From NCBI RefSeq assembly GCF_018398335.1, contig NZ_JAHBRX010000005.1, forward strand, positions 1 to 64,000: a DNA stretch of 64,000 nt, written 5' to 3'. This stretch comes from Chelatococcus sp. HY11 (lineage in GTDB: Bacteria; Pseudomonadota; Alphaproteobacteria; Rhizobiales; Beijerinckiaceae). Both the position numbers and the translations under genes were made by a program. Positions 8,854 through 16,327 of this stretch are shown piece after piece (positions within the stretch are counted from its first letter, which is position 1; each line of letters opens with the position of its first letter). The notes under the pieces are model-generated. The model ran no database searches. It worked only from the letters and a program-made list of their open reading frames with translations, and was not told the DNA's origin.

Positions 8854-8943
8854 TGTCCGAAAAGGAAGGGTTTTGGACAAGGTCTCCATGAATGTCCATA
8901 AAGTAGCTTGACCGGTCGATGGACAGGTTGCATATTTCGGACA
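8854..8943 (+). promoter_or_regulatory. Probable res site upstream of the TniR-like resolvase
   Basis: A cluster of TGTCC/GGACA repeats. Subsite-like palindromes are TGTCCGAAAA...TTTTGGACA (8854-8879), TGTCCAT...ATGGACA (8893-8925) and a further TCGGACA at 8937-8943. Three dyads directly upstream of a serine resolvase gene is the standard arrangement of res. The AAGGA ribosome site for the resolvase follows at 8950. Confidence 0.65.
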
Positions 8944-8959
8944 GCCTATAAGGACATTC

Positions 8960-9538
8960 ATGACACGGATTTTTGCCTACGCACGCGTTTCAACGACAGG
9001 ACAGACGACGGAGAACCAGATTCGCGAGATCGAAGCGGCTGGTTTTCGAATAGAAGCCCACCGGGTCATTGCTGAGACCGTCTCAGGAAGTGTCGCTATT
9101 GCAAGACGGGATGGCTTCAGCCGGCTCCTTGATCGGATGGAGAAGGGGGACGTGTTGATCGTCACGAAACTGGACCGGCTGGGACGTGATGCCATCGATG
9201 TCAGTTCTACGGTCTCGAAGTTGAGCGCTATGGGGGTGAAGGTCCATTGCCTGGCGTTGGGGGGTGTCGATCTGACAAGCTCCGCGGGGACCATGACCAT
9301 GAATGTTCTCAATGCCGTGGCGCAATTCGAACGCGACCTTCTGATTGAGCGAACCCAATCGGGTCTCAAGCGCGCGAGATTACAGGGCAAGACCCTCGGC
9401 CGGCCATCGCTTCTGACCTCGCAACAGAGAGAAGCGGCTCGTTCGGATCTGAACGCAGGCATGAGCATTTCGGGGGCTGCGCGGAAATATGGGGTCAGCC
9501 GGCAGACCCTCATGCGGGTGCGAGATCAGGCCTCGTGA
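8960..9538 (+). CDS. tniR: Serine resolvase, TniR-like
   Basis: A 192-aa site-specific recombinase that resolves transposition cointegrates at res. The N-terminal catalytic domain has the nucleophile S11 in YARVST and the arginines of LDRLGRDAIDV; then comes AQFERDLLIERTQ, and a C-terminal Hin-type HTH (SISGAARKYGVSRQTLMRVR). AAGGA sits six bases before the ATG. The sequence style (YARVSTTGQTTENQ, LALGGVDLTSSAG) is that of Tn5053/Tn402-type TniR rather than Tn3 TnpR, so it may be the missing fourth gene of the tniABQ module, now separated by the nested IS. That link is inference. Confidence 0.85.
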   Translation: MTRIFAYARVSTTGQTTENQIREIEAAGFRIEAHRVIAETVSGSVAIARRDGFSRLLDRMEKGDVLIVTKLDRLGRDAIDVSSTVSKLSAMGVKVHCLALGGVDLTSSAGTMTMNVLNAVAQFERDLLIERTQSGLKRARLQGKTLGRPSLLTSQQREAARSDLNAGMSISGAARKYGVSRQTLMRVRDQAS

Positions 9539-9768
9539 GGCCCAGCCAATATGGGTGGTCGGCCTGTCGCTCGCCATTCGCTGGCTTGCGAGTGGTGCGC
9601 CGAGCTGTGGTATTTTCAGGCGTTGTCCTGGTCGCCAGAATTGGCTGAGGCGAGATCGGCGACGCACCCTTATCCGCCACGAAATTAGCACAACGCCATC
9701 TTAGCTGGAAGGTTATATCAATCGCCTAAGCAGATTCTAAAAAAGAACTTTAGAGTATTACCTAGCTA

Positions 9769-9797
9769 TTGACATCTAACAATGCCTAGATTATGTA
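9769..9797 (+). promoter_or_regulatory. Sigma-70-like promoter
   Basis: TTGACA (9769-9774) and TATGTA (9792-9797) are separated by exactly 17 bases. This predicts transcription from about 9804. An ATG at 9793 falls within the -10 box, so the downstream gene must start later, at 9820. Confidence 0.55.
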
Positions 9798-9819
9798 TTC
9801 TGCCTACAGGGAGAAGGGT

Positions 9820-10275
9820 ATGCAGGGTGCATCGGCAGAGACAATAATGAACGAGGAAATCCAGGCCCATTATGACAACGATCTGGCGTTCCGCAGTATA
9901 ATCGATTGGTTGGCCGGCCTTGGGAAAAAGGAACGAGAAATCTCTGTCGACCAGGCGACGGCGGGAGCGGGGCTGCTCCAAGCCGAAGTGTTCAGGTGCT
10001 TTCGGATTCTCGACCAGCTGGGATATGGGCGCCTTATGCTCGGCCGTCGTGGCCATCACTCTCGGTTCATCGGGCACGGCGATCTGAGCAAGATTGGGGG
10101 GATGGCAAGGATTGGGCAGGAGAAAGGCGGGGCGGTTAACCCAGGCCCATTGCCGACGGGGTCTCTTACGATTGTTCCGGGGCCGGGTTGCCTGACTATA
10201 GGACAAGCCAAGGAGCTGTTGGCGGCTTCCCTTGGTGTGCCAGAGAATGCAATTGAGATCATCATCCGCGGATGA
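9820..10275 (+). CDS. Hypothetical protein with winged-helix-like segment
   Basis: A 151-aa protein beginning MQGASAETIMNEE. The start is chosen because AGGGAGAAGG precedes it and a promoter lies immediately upstream; a later ATG at 9847 is also possible. The middle (LLQAEVFRCFRILDQLGYG, then a short basic turn GRRGHHSRF) looks like a winged-helix DNA-binding unit. The C-terminus (LTIGQAKELLAASLGVPENAIEIIIRG) forms a separate small segment that I have the impression recurs in bacterial accessory proteins, but I cannot name it. It could be a regulator for the following cluster; this is inferred from position only. Confidence 0.6.
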   Translation: MQGASAETIMNEEIQAHYDNDLAFRSIIDWLAGLGKKEREISVDQATAGAGLLQAEVFRCFRILDQLGYGRLMLGRRGHHSRFIGHGDLSKIGGMARIGQEKGGAVNPGPLPTGSLTIVPGPGCLTIGQAKELLAASLGVPENAIEIIIRG

Positions 10276-10510
10276 TGACTATTCTTGTTCATGGGGTCAA
10301 AATGGTCCCGCTAAAGAAATTTTGAAAAAATTCGATACTGAGCTCAGCAACATCAGCCGAGCGCCGTAAATATAAAGTTATTGGTATTCATCGCGACGGC
10401 AAGCCTCCGATCTGGATCCATAAACCTCATCCTTGTCCACGCATGTTCGGCAAAACGTCGAACAGGCGGATTTATACCTATGTCATTTTGACAACGAAAA
10501 ATATTTGAAG

Positions 10511-11257
10511 ATGGAGAATTTATTTATGGACAAATCAATTATAGATTCATGTGAATCACTAACACAAGCTAACGTTGGAACTAAGGTCGTCCCTGGCGTC
10601 GTCTTTCAATCCTTTTCCAAGCCTAGCAAACAAAAATCACGGATCACACATCTCCGACAGCGCCACCCATCTCTTGCCTGTCATGAGGCTCTCACCGCGC
10701 ATTTTGTGGATCTTCTCACAGCTTCATACGGAGACGAGACAGCCGCATGCTTCCTTTTTGTGACAGTGACGTTCTCAGTCCGTAACCTTGTAAAAGATCT
10801 GTCGCGCAACCGTCTGAACACATTTGGCGTTCTCTACAACCAAACTTGCCGATTGGCTTTAGGCAAGAACCACCATCGCCAATCTGAAGCTGTTCCCAGG
10901 GTTGTGGCCTTGATTGATGCTGAGGGATCAAGATATGCCGATCGTCTGGTATCTCCCGTGAACATTCACATTCACTCTGTATGGGCAGTGAGGGATGACC
11001 AACGGGCGCTCATTGAGAAGCACATACCCGAGGCTGCGAGATGCAGATACTGCCTTGAAAGAGGTGTTGAGACCATCGACATCCGGTCTGTTGAAAGAAA
11101 AGAACTCTATAAGGTCATAGCCTACGCGAGGAAGCTTGGCTTCTATAACAACGAATCGCCTGGCTATGAGCAGGACTTCGAGGTCTATCCGAGGGGGAGG
11201 CGTCGCCATCATACAATCTGGACCGTAGCATCTGCCGAGAACAGACACCCTGATTAA
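10511..11257 (+). CDS. Unknown protein with HUH-like motifs (cluster paralogue A)
   Basis: About 248 aa. The start is uncertain: ATG 10511, ATG 10526 with GGAG upstream, or TTG 10433. Three segments fit, in order, the motifs of HUH Rep/relaxase enzymes: FLFVTVTFS (motif 1, U-T-x-T-F), VNIHIHSVW (motif 2, H-x-H) and VIAYARKLGFY (motif 3, with Tyr and Lys). Between motifs 1 and 2 it has NRLNTFGVLYNQTCRLALG and PRVVALID, shared with genes B and C of this cluster; the tail DFEVYPRGRRR is also shared. The resemblance is by eye only, and the spacing from motif 1 to 2 is long. Rolling-circle replication or nicking is a hypothesis. Confidence 0.6.
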   Translation: MENLFMDKSIIDSCESLTQANVGTKVVPGVVFQSFSKPSKQKSRITHLRQRHPSLACHEALTAHFVDLLTASYGDETAACFLFVTVTFSVRNLVKDLSRNRLNTFGVLYNQTCRLALGKNHHRQSEAVPRVVALIDAEGSRYADRLVSPVNIHIHSVWAVRDDQRALIEKHIPEAARCRYCLERGVETIDIRSVERKELYKVIAYARKLGFYNNESPGYEQDFEVYPRGRRRHHTIWTVASAENRHPD

Positions 11258-11585
11258 GGCGGTTGCATCGGATGGTAGAAGGCAATTCGTAGGTATAGAA
11301 CGGGCATTTACTTCCGATAGATGTCATTCTTCCTCGATCGACTAGGTTAGTGATAGAAAACAACAATAATATATCAATTTACAATTTGCCGAATGCCGAA
11401 TCAAGAAGCATAATAAGGTTGTTCGTGAGTTAGTATAGGCCAATCAGCTAGGGGCTCGGGCGGATCGGCCATAGAGTGTTGTTGGAGGCATATTTCAGAA
11501 AGAATTCCGATTATTTGTATTTCAGTTCAATTGGGCTTGACAATATTGGAAGGCGCGATGTATAATTGCATATTAGAGGTTATTA
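11258..11585. other. AT-rich intergenic region between paralogues A and B
   Basis: No gene supported. Low G+C, especially 11340-11420 and 11540-11585. Probably contains the promoter for paralogue B; no clear -35/-10 pair could be chosen. Confidence 0.4.
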
Positions 11586-12224
11586 ATGGATACAGTAACA
11601 AAATTTTCTGATAAGTATCAGTCGCAAGATGATATTATAGAGTTCTTCGCCGGCCCGCATTTCGATGCCGGATCCCATAAAGACAGCCGATTCGTTGAGG
11701 TCAGGATCTTCTTTGAAGGAGGGCCACGCTCCGGGGATGCGTCCGTCGCTCGTATGGATGCCGGAGGGGCATTTTTCGATCGCGTATGCAGGGCGATTCT
11801 GGGCCGAAAGTCGTCTGTCGCCCTTGATCATATGAGGCCTCGGGCATGCTTTGTGATCGACGCTGGCAGGTCCGATTGGCTCGCCAGAAGAGATGTCGGT
11901 GCCCAGCATGTCCACATCCGCTCGTTGTGGGTCGTGAGTGCGGGGTATGTCGATCGATTTTCCCGCATCGTGAATAAATTAGCCGGATCTGTGGGCTGTA
12001 GGAGACGGGGAATTCGCCAAGTCGAGGTGTCTCCCATCGCCGATAACGCCATTGCAGACGTGGCTCAGTCAATCCTGGAAGACCTGTACCACACGCGCAC
12101 GACATGCGACTTCGCACGGACCTGCGTAATCTACCCCCGGCCCAAGTCTCAAGGCAGAAAGAAGAGCAAGAGGAAACTGGACCGCTCCGTCACATATCAG
12201 ATGCAGGCTGCGAACACGCCGTAA
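11586..12224 (+). CDS. Unknown protein (cluster paralogue B)
   Basis: A 212-aa protein starting MDTVTKFSDKYQSQ with GAGG just upstream of ATG. It aligns by eye with A: FVEVRIFFEGG for motif 1, FFDRVCRAILGRK for the Y-x-x-x-C-R-x-x-L-G segment, PRACFVIDAG, HVHIRSLWVV for motif 2 (H-x-H kept), and TCVIYPRPKSQGRKK for the basic tail. No Tyr in good context for a motif 3 is obvious, except perhaps LEDLYHTR. It may therefore be an inactive or divergent relative of A. No membrane segments. Low G+C at the 5' end points to foreign origin. Confidence 0.55.
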   Translation: MDTVTKFSDKYQSQDDIIEFFAGPHFDAGSHKDSRFVEVRIFFEGGPRSGDASVARMDAGGAFFDRVCRAILGRKSSVALDHMRPRACFVIDAGRSDWLARRDVGAQHVHIRSLWVVSAGYVDRFSRIVNKLAGSVGCRRRGIRQVEVSPIADNAIADVAQSILEDLYHTRTTCDFARTCVIYPRPKSQGRKKSKRKLDRSVTYQMQAANTP

Positions 12225-12440
12225 ATGGCGCGTTGCTTGATTATCATCGTCGATGAGCCTCCGTTTGGGGCTCTGCCGACGTGGCCTCACCCATCTTAGG
12301 TCGCGGGCGGCTCTGCGATGAGAACAAGGAAACAGGAGGATCAGATGAGCTGACGAGATATCACCACATGTTTTTGACGGAGGTGGGCTGGCAATCCACC
12401 GCCAAGCGATCACGCCGAAACCAAACCGATGGGGACTCTG

Positions 12441-12644
12441 ATGATGGAAATATCAAAAATACTGAGAGAGTTTTTTATGACAAAAGTAATAGAGAAATGT
12501 CGAAAAATACACAAAGAACGCAAGAAATCGATCGATTATTATCCCAAGCATCTGCTTGGGCCTGCCTCCTTGTCGTGGGAAGCGGTCGAACAACAGGCGT
12601 TCACGCGCCGAAAATACCTTAATTATTACAATGGCCAGCAGTAA
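12441..12644 (+). CDS. Small basic protein, first gene of a two-gene unit
   Basis: A 67-aa protein, MMEISKILREFF at the start (GGGGA before ATG 12441); an alternative ATG at 12477 with AGAGAG upstream gives 55 aa. It is rich in Lys/Arg/Tyr (KCRKIHKERKKS, then RRKYLNYYNGQQ). The stop lies ten bases before the next ATG, and the AGAGG ribosome site of that gene overlaps the gap, so the two are probably co-translated. Function unknown. Clearly AT-richer than the flanking mobile elements. Confidence 0.5.
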   Translation: MMEISKILREFFMTKVIEKCRKIHKERKKSIDYYPKHLLGPASLSWEAVEQQAFTRRKYLNYYNGQQ

Positions 12645-12654
12645 GAGGATAAAC

Positions 12655-12960
12655 ATGGCTACAGAAATCGTTAAAAATTCAAATTCTACGGATCGAGGCA
12701 CCCCATCCGATCCGCCTTCGGCTCAAGAGGCCCAGCGTCGCTTCTCATTGAAGCTGCAAGGCTACTACCATCGCCTGACTGAAGAATGCAACCGCTCGGG
12801 CGAGATCCAGGCATTGAGTGTGCAGGTTCGCCGTGCTGGAGGGCTTGTCCTCCTGCGGCGCCTGGAAATGTCGATATGGACGACGATGTGCAACACGTCG
12901 TTTTTCCGTCGGAATCGGGGTCTGAAAATCGGCCCGATTTTGGTGCAGATAACTTCTTGA
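12655..12960 (+). CDS. Hypothetical protein, possibly 5' part of a frameshifted gene
   Basis: Reads MATEIVKNSNSTDRGTPSD with AAGAGG upstream and stops after 101 codons. Two other frames then give protein-like sequence in succession: VDMDDDVQHVVFPSESGS up to 12974, and LTAKSQRGEIARRVLIAR through GDRASVKIRDAPEEAAVFP up to about 13130. The natural-looking composition of these tails suggests that one longer gene has been broken by small indels. Alternatively only the first frame is real. The family is not recognised. Confidence 0.45.
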   Translation: MATEIVKNSNSTDRGTPSDPPSAQEAQRRFSLKLQGYYHRLTEECNRSGEIQALSVQVRRAGGLVLLRRLEMSIWTTMCNTSFFRRNRGLKIGPILVQITS

Positions 12961-13130
12961 ACGGCAGTTTCTAACGGCAAAATCTCAGCGCGGCGAAATT
13001 GCTCGTCGTGTTTTGATTGCCAGAACGATCATCGGGGACCGTGCCAGCGTCAAAATCCGTGACGCACCGGAAGAAGCAGCTGTATTTCCGGAAAATCGGG
13101 TTTATTTCCAAGGAAAATCCTCCGCCTTAT

Positions 13131-13534
13131 GAGAAGCGAAAATTATTTTTGGAGACGTGCGGCGGATTGTCGTGGAAGATTGCCCGGAGATCACTGGATT
13201 TGAGCCAATCTGTCCATCCGGATCAAGGAAATAAAATCTGGTTGGCGGAAATACCCAAGAAATTGCCGGAAATAAAATATGTGTTTTTGCTCATACGCGA
13301 TTTTCCGACCATTGAGCTTTTCGTTGGTAATGTAGTGCGAGGCATATCACCGCGCGTAGATGTATAGGGTAGGGAGAGGTTAACATGACATAGCCGTTCA
13401 GGGACGCAGCCCATACTGCGACAGTACTATCCCGAATTATCCATTCTCGATTCGCATCGATGCATTTGTAAAACAAACGTATATGAATAAATAATTCGAT
13501 TCACAAATTTTGGATTTAATCATTGGAGAAGAAA
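13131..13534. other. Intergenic region, no supported gene
   Basis: A 116-codon frame (13017-13367) starts at TTG and reads low-complexity, basic sequence. I do not accept it. Repeated TTTCCGGAAAAT-like and GGAAATAAAAT-like words occur between 13085 and 13285. The last 70 bases are AT-rich and precede the next gene. Confidence 0.4.
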
Positions 13535-14152
13535 ATGAAGCTATATGAAAATAAGAAAATTAGTTTTAACACCTCACATTCATCCGTAGAATCTCTGCAG
13601 GAGAGGCTGATTTGCAAATATCACAGCCTGGCTGCAGAGTACCCGGAGTCGATCACCAAACAGATAATCTTTGGAGTTGGCGCGCAGGAGCTGCGCTATT
13701 TTATCGGTCCCTGCAATTCACCGGGAGAAAGGGCCGCGATCGTCAGGGCTGAGGGTCCAGCTTTGCTCGACAATGTCGCATTGTGGTTTCATTTGGAGCT
13801 TGTGAAGCGATGGCTCATGGCTTCAGGAGCAACCCCTGGGGCTGCACGACCTGTCATGGACGTTTTTATCGTGGACAGGACGGATGAAGGGTGGGGCATC
13901 AGGATGGAAGGTATCTTTTGGCTACCCTCCCATTGGGATGCGATCGACGACGAGTGGGGTAGGACATCGGCATGGCACGTTCTTTGGTCCGAGAACCCGC
14001 TTGCGGAGTTTGCCTTCATCCTGGACCTTGATGATGTTGATCGGGAGGTCGCGGATATAACCGGTGCCGCCGCCAGAATGTCTGGAGAATGCGCCTGGTC
14101 GCAGCTCTACCGGTCGCTGGAAGGCGATCTTATGGGAGACCGGCTGTCCTGA
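13535..14152 (+). CDS. Unknown protein (cluster paralogue D, most divergent)
   Basis: A 205-aa protein starting MKLYENKKISFN with GGAGAAG directly upstream; the in-frame TTG at 13523 overlaps that site and is less likely. The middle fits the pattern of its neighbours: LWFHLELVKRWLMASGA, then RPVMDVFIVDRTDE, then IRMEGIFWLPSHWD where the others carry H-x-H-x-x-W. The histidines are absent, so any HUH activity would be lost. The rest (AWHVLWSENPLAEFAFILDL) has no motif known to me. Membership in the family is tentative. Confidence 0.5.
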   Translation: MKLYENKKISFNTSHSSVESLQERLICKYHSLAAEYPESITKQIIFGVGAQELRYFIGPCNSPGERAAIVRAEGPALLDNVALWFHLELVKRWLMASGATPGAARPVMDVFIVDRTDEGWGIRMEGIFWLPSHWDAIDDEWGRTSAWHVLWSENPLAEFAFILDLDDVDREVADITGAAARMSGECAWSQLYRSLEGDLMGDRLS

Positions 14153-14486
14153 GCCGCGATGTATCGTCCCTGTGCAGCAGCCGTTTCTGCCGGCACACCT
14201 TCTCAAAAGACGCTAGCCTTTGCTACAGACGAGCCCCGCTCGCCCTTGGGGGAGGGGGCCGGATATGGCGGGACTATAAAGTCGGTAGCGATCGGGCCCC
14301 TAAAAAATGCCTGAGTGGGAAGAAGGCAATATACCTTTGGTATTTGCAGTGCGAGATGGTCGTTATGTCCATCCCGCGGCAAAAAAAGATAGTAAGTGAT
14401 GATGATAAAAATAATATCGATATGTTCTCGTCTAACGACGAAAGTTGCACTAAATAAATTTGTAGATCATCAGCAAAGGAAGACGT
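14153..14486. other. Intergenic region, no supported gene
   Basis: No gene recognised. It becomes AT-rich toward 14400-14465 and probably holds the promoter of the 14487 gene. Confidence 0.4.
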
Positions 14487-14708
14487 ATGATCGTTCATAA
14501 ACACGCAAGACCAGAACAACACAGATACATGAAGAAAACGTGGATCAAGAAACTCGGGGTTTCCGCTAACAAATGGGTGGGGGTCACCAGCCTTGATAGC
14601 AGCGATCATGGTGTAGTCCGAATCTTTACAGCCGAGGAACGCGAAGAGTGGGCGGGTCAGAACGCTCGCTTCCTGCAGAAGAGAGACTCGCATGGGAAGA
14701 ACCACTAG
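14487..14708 (+). CDS. Small hypothetical protein upstream of paralogue C
   Basis: A 73-aa protein, MIVHKHARPEQHRYMKKTW at the start, with AAGGAAG upstream of the ATG. It is charged and has Trp-rich patches (KKLGVSANKWVGV; EEREEWAGQNARFLQKRD). It ends 29 bases before paralogue C and is likely co-transcribed with it. Like the 67-aa gene at 12441, it is a small charged gene placed beside a larger family member. No similarity that I can name. Confidence 0.5.
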   Translation: MIVHKHARPEQHRYMKKTWIKKLGVSANKWVGVTSLDSSDHGVVRIFTAEEREEWAGQNARFLQKRDSHGKNH

Positions 14709-14737
14709 ATCAGAGAACAGGAGAAGGACATTGCAAT

Positions 14738-15430
14738 ATGACAGTTGAGTTCGTCGGCGGGGTTCCAGTGGTGCGGCGGTCGGCCGCTCCTCCGTCCCGT
14801 GCAACTCTTGGAGGTCGTCGTCGTAGCACAGGCCAAGCCGATCCAGATGCGCATCTGTTGCTCCGATGCGGCATCGACAATCTGCTGAGGCTTTTGGAGA
14901 GCCCTGCGCAAGCGGAAGATGAGAAGGAACTCTTCTGTGTGATTATCTCATTCGAAGATATCTGCTGGACCGAACCGATTGCGCGTTCACGCATGAGAGC
15001 ATTCAACGCGTTCTACCGCGAGGTCTGCACCAGGCTCTTTGGTAACGATTCAGTTCCAGCCTCGCGCCTGCCGAAGGTGGCAGCCTTCATCGACTTTGCC
15101 ACCCCTTTTCCCGAGAAACGAAAGGTCCACGGCACACGCCTGTTCATTTCGTCCTTCTGGTTGGTCGGGAAGGATCAGGCGTCCATGTTGCCGTCGGTGC
15201 TGCCCCGTTATATCGAGGTCAAGCATCGCGGAAAGATGCGCACAGGCTCGATCAATTGCCGGACTGTCGTGTCCGGCTCAAACACACCGCCTCTCGGGGA
15301 ATATGCCGCGAAGCAAGCCTCATATGCGCGGCAGGTGGCGAGGGTTGAGGATTGCTTCGTGATTCAGCCCGGGGCGTTCAAACAGCGCCTGGAGAGGGCG
15401 AGACGGAGGACGCAGGAATCGGCGGACTGA
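14738..15430 (+). CDS. Unknown protein (cluster paralogue C)
   Basis: A 230-aa protein, MTVEFVGGVPVVRR at the start, with AGAAGGAC upstream. It aligns with A: FCVIISFED (motif 1 position), SRMRAFNAFYREVCTRLFG, PKVAAFID, then RLFISSFWLV at the motif 2 position with no histidine, and a Tyr-rich stretch YAAKQASYARQVARVED before a basic tail. The central Phe/Tyr/Cys/Leu-Gly segment and the V-x-x-F-I-D strand support homology. Loss of H-x-H suggests a non-catalytic copy. G+C is higher than for A, B and D. Confidence 0.55.
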   Translation: MTVEFVGGVPVVRRSAAPPSRATLGGRRRSTGQADPDAHLLLRCGIDNLLRLLESPAQAEDEKELFCVIISFEDICWTEPIARSRMRAFNAFYREVCTRLFGNDSVPASRLPKVAAFIDFATPFPEKRKVHGTRLFISSFWLVGKDQASMLPSVLPRYIEVKHRGKMRTGSINCRTVVSGSNTPPLGEYAAKQASYARQVARVEDCFVIQPGAFKQRLERARRRTQESAD

Positions 15431-15553
15431 AGAAGGTCCTGGTGGTGTCGAATAGGATGTCGCTGCCGCAACACCCGGTGCTGCACGGGCGAACCCGATG
15501 ATTAGATCGGGCTTGAGCAGCTTTCCGGTCTTCGGCCTAGCGGGACGGGAGCG

Positions 15554-15820
15554 TCAAGCTGGCCTCTTCGAGGCTCCGGTTAGCCTATAAGAACGCCGCA
15601 GCTTCCGCTTGAGCCATGTCTGCAAGGCCTCTGTCGCGCCGGCTTGCGTTTCGTGAAATTCCACGCGATGTCCGCCCGCTCGCCCGATCCGGCCCCATCG
15701 GCGCACAAGGGCCATCTCGGCGAAGAGCGTCGGCTCAAGAGACAGGACATAGTAACGGGCGATGTTGTGCGCCGCGTCCGTCCTCTCCAGGACAAGATAT
15801 TGGATAGACGGTTCCGGCAT
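15554..15820 (-). CDS. WGR domain protein
   Basis: An 88-aa single-domain protein. It has the hallmark VRRWGRIGRAGGHRVEFH and the preceding ARYYVLSLEPTLFAEMALV; the tail is ALQTWLKRKLRRSYRL. WGR domains bind nucleic acid in PARPs and in some MolR-like regulators, and small stand-alone versions are common on rhizobial plasmids and islands. The start is taken at the ATG giving MPEPSIQYLVLER; a longer in-frame extension to 15895 lacks support. No partner gene is adjacent. Confidence 0.85.
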   Translation of the reverse strand: MPEPSIQYLVLERTDAAHNIARYYVLSLEPTLFAEMALVRRWGRIGRAGGHRVEFHETQAGATEALQTWLKRKLRRSYRLTGASKRPA

Positions 15821-16044
15821 GGCAAAATCCACGGCTGAAGACGGTCCCAATCTCCCACCGCAGATCTCCATCGTCCAATTCAAATCCGGAATCAAAGACC
15901 GCGCATCGATTCATAGTCGTGATCAGCGCGAACTCCGGTGGTGAGGGTGACGCATATGTGCGGCAACTCAAAGACAGTCCGGTGTTGTGACGAAATTCCG
16001 ACGATCTTGCCGCGGATGCTGGAATGTAAACTAGGCTATAGCGG

Positions 16045-16318
16045 CTATCCGGAACTCGGCTGTTGGCCGTGCAGCGTTTGTTTCTTCGGAGAAAGCTTGT
16101 ATGCCGGATCAGCGACCGCGTGACCTTGGATCAAGTGCGCGTTGATGATGCGATCAAGCGTCTGTTCATAGACACCGTAATAACGTTCCTGCGGGGATAG
16201 ACCTGCACCACGGGCGCCGGATTGCAGGGGCCGAGGCAGATCGTCTTAGCGCTCATGGTTCCACCCGCGACATTGCGTAGGTCAAGCCGCACTTCATCCT
16301 CTAATCTCATTCAGTATG
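16045..16318 (-). pseudogene. Thioredoxin-like [2Fe-2S] ferredoxin, C-terminal remnant
   Basis: One frame reads DLRNVAGGTMSAKTICLGPC then NPAPVVQVYP. After a one-base shift it continues EERYYGVYEQTLDRIINAHL to a TAG at 16045. The C-L-G-P-C motif and the R-I-I-x-x-H-L segment are the usual second half of such ferredoxins (NuoE-like fold). The N-terminal half with the first cysteine pair is missing, and homology ends about ten bases from the IS30 element. Gene death by IS30-linked deletion plus a frameshift is the simplest reading. Confidence 0.55.
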
Positions 16319-16327
16319 AGTTCTCGC

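Noticed and set aside
13017-13367. 116-codon frame starting at TTG
   Set aside because: Composition is not protein-like, and a different frame of the first part reads more naturally.
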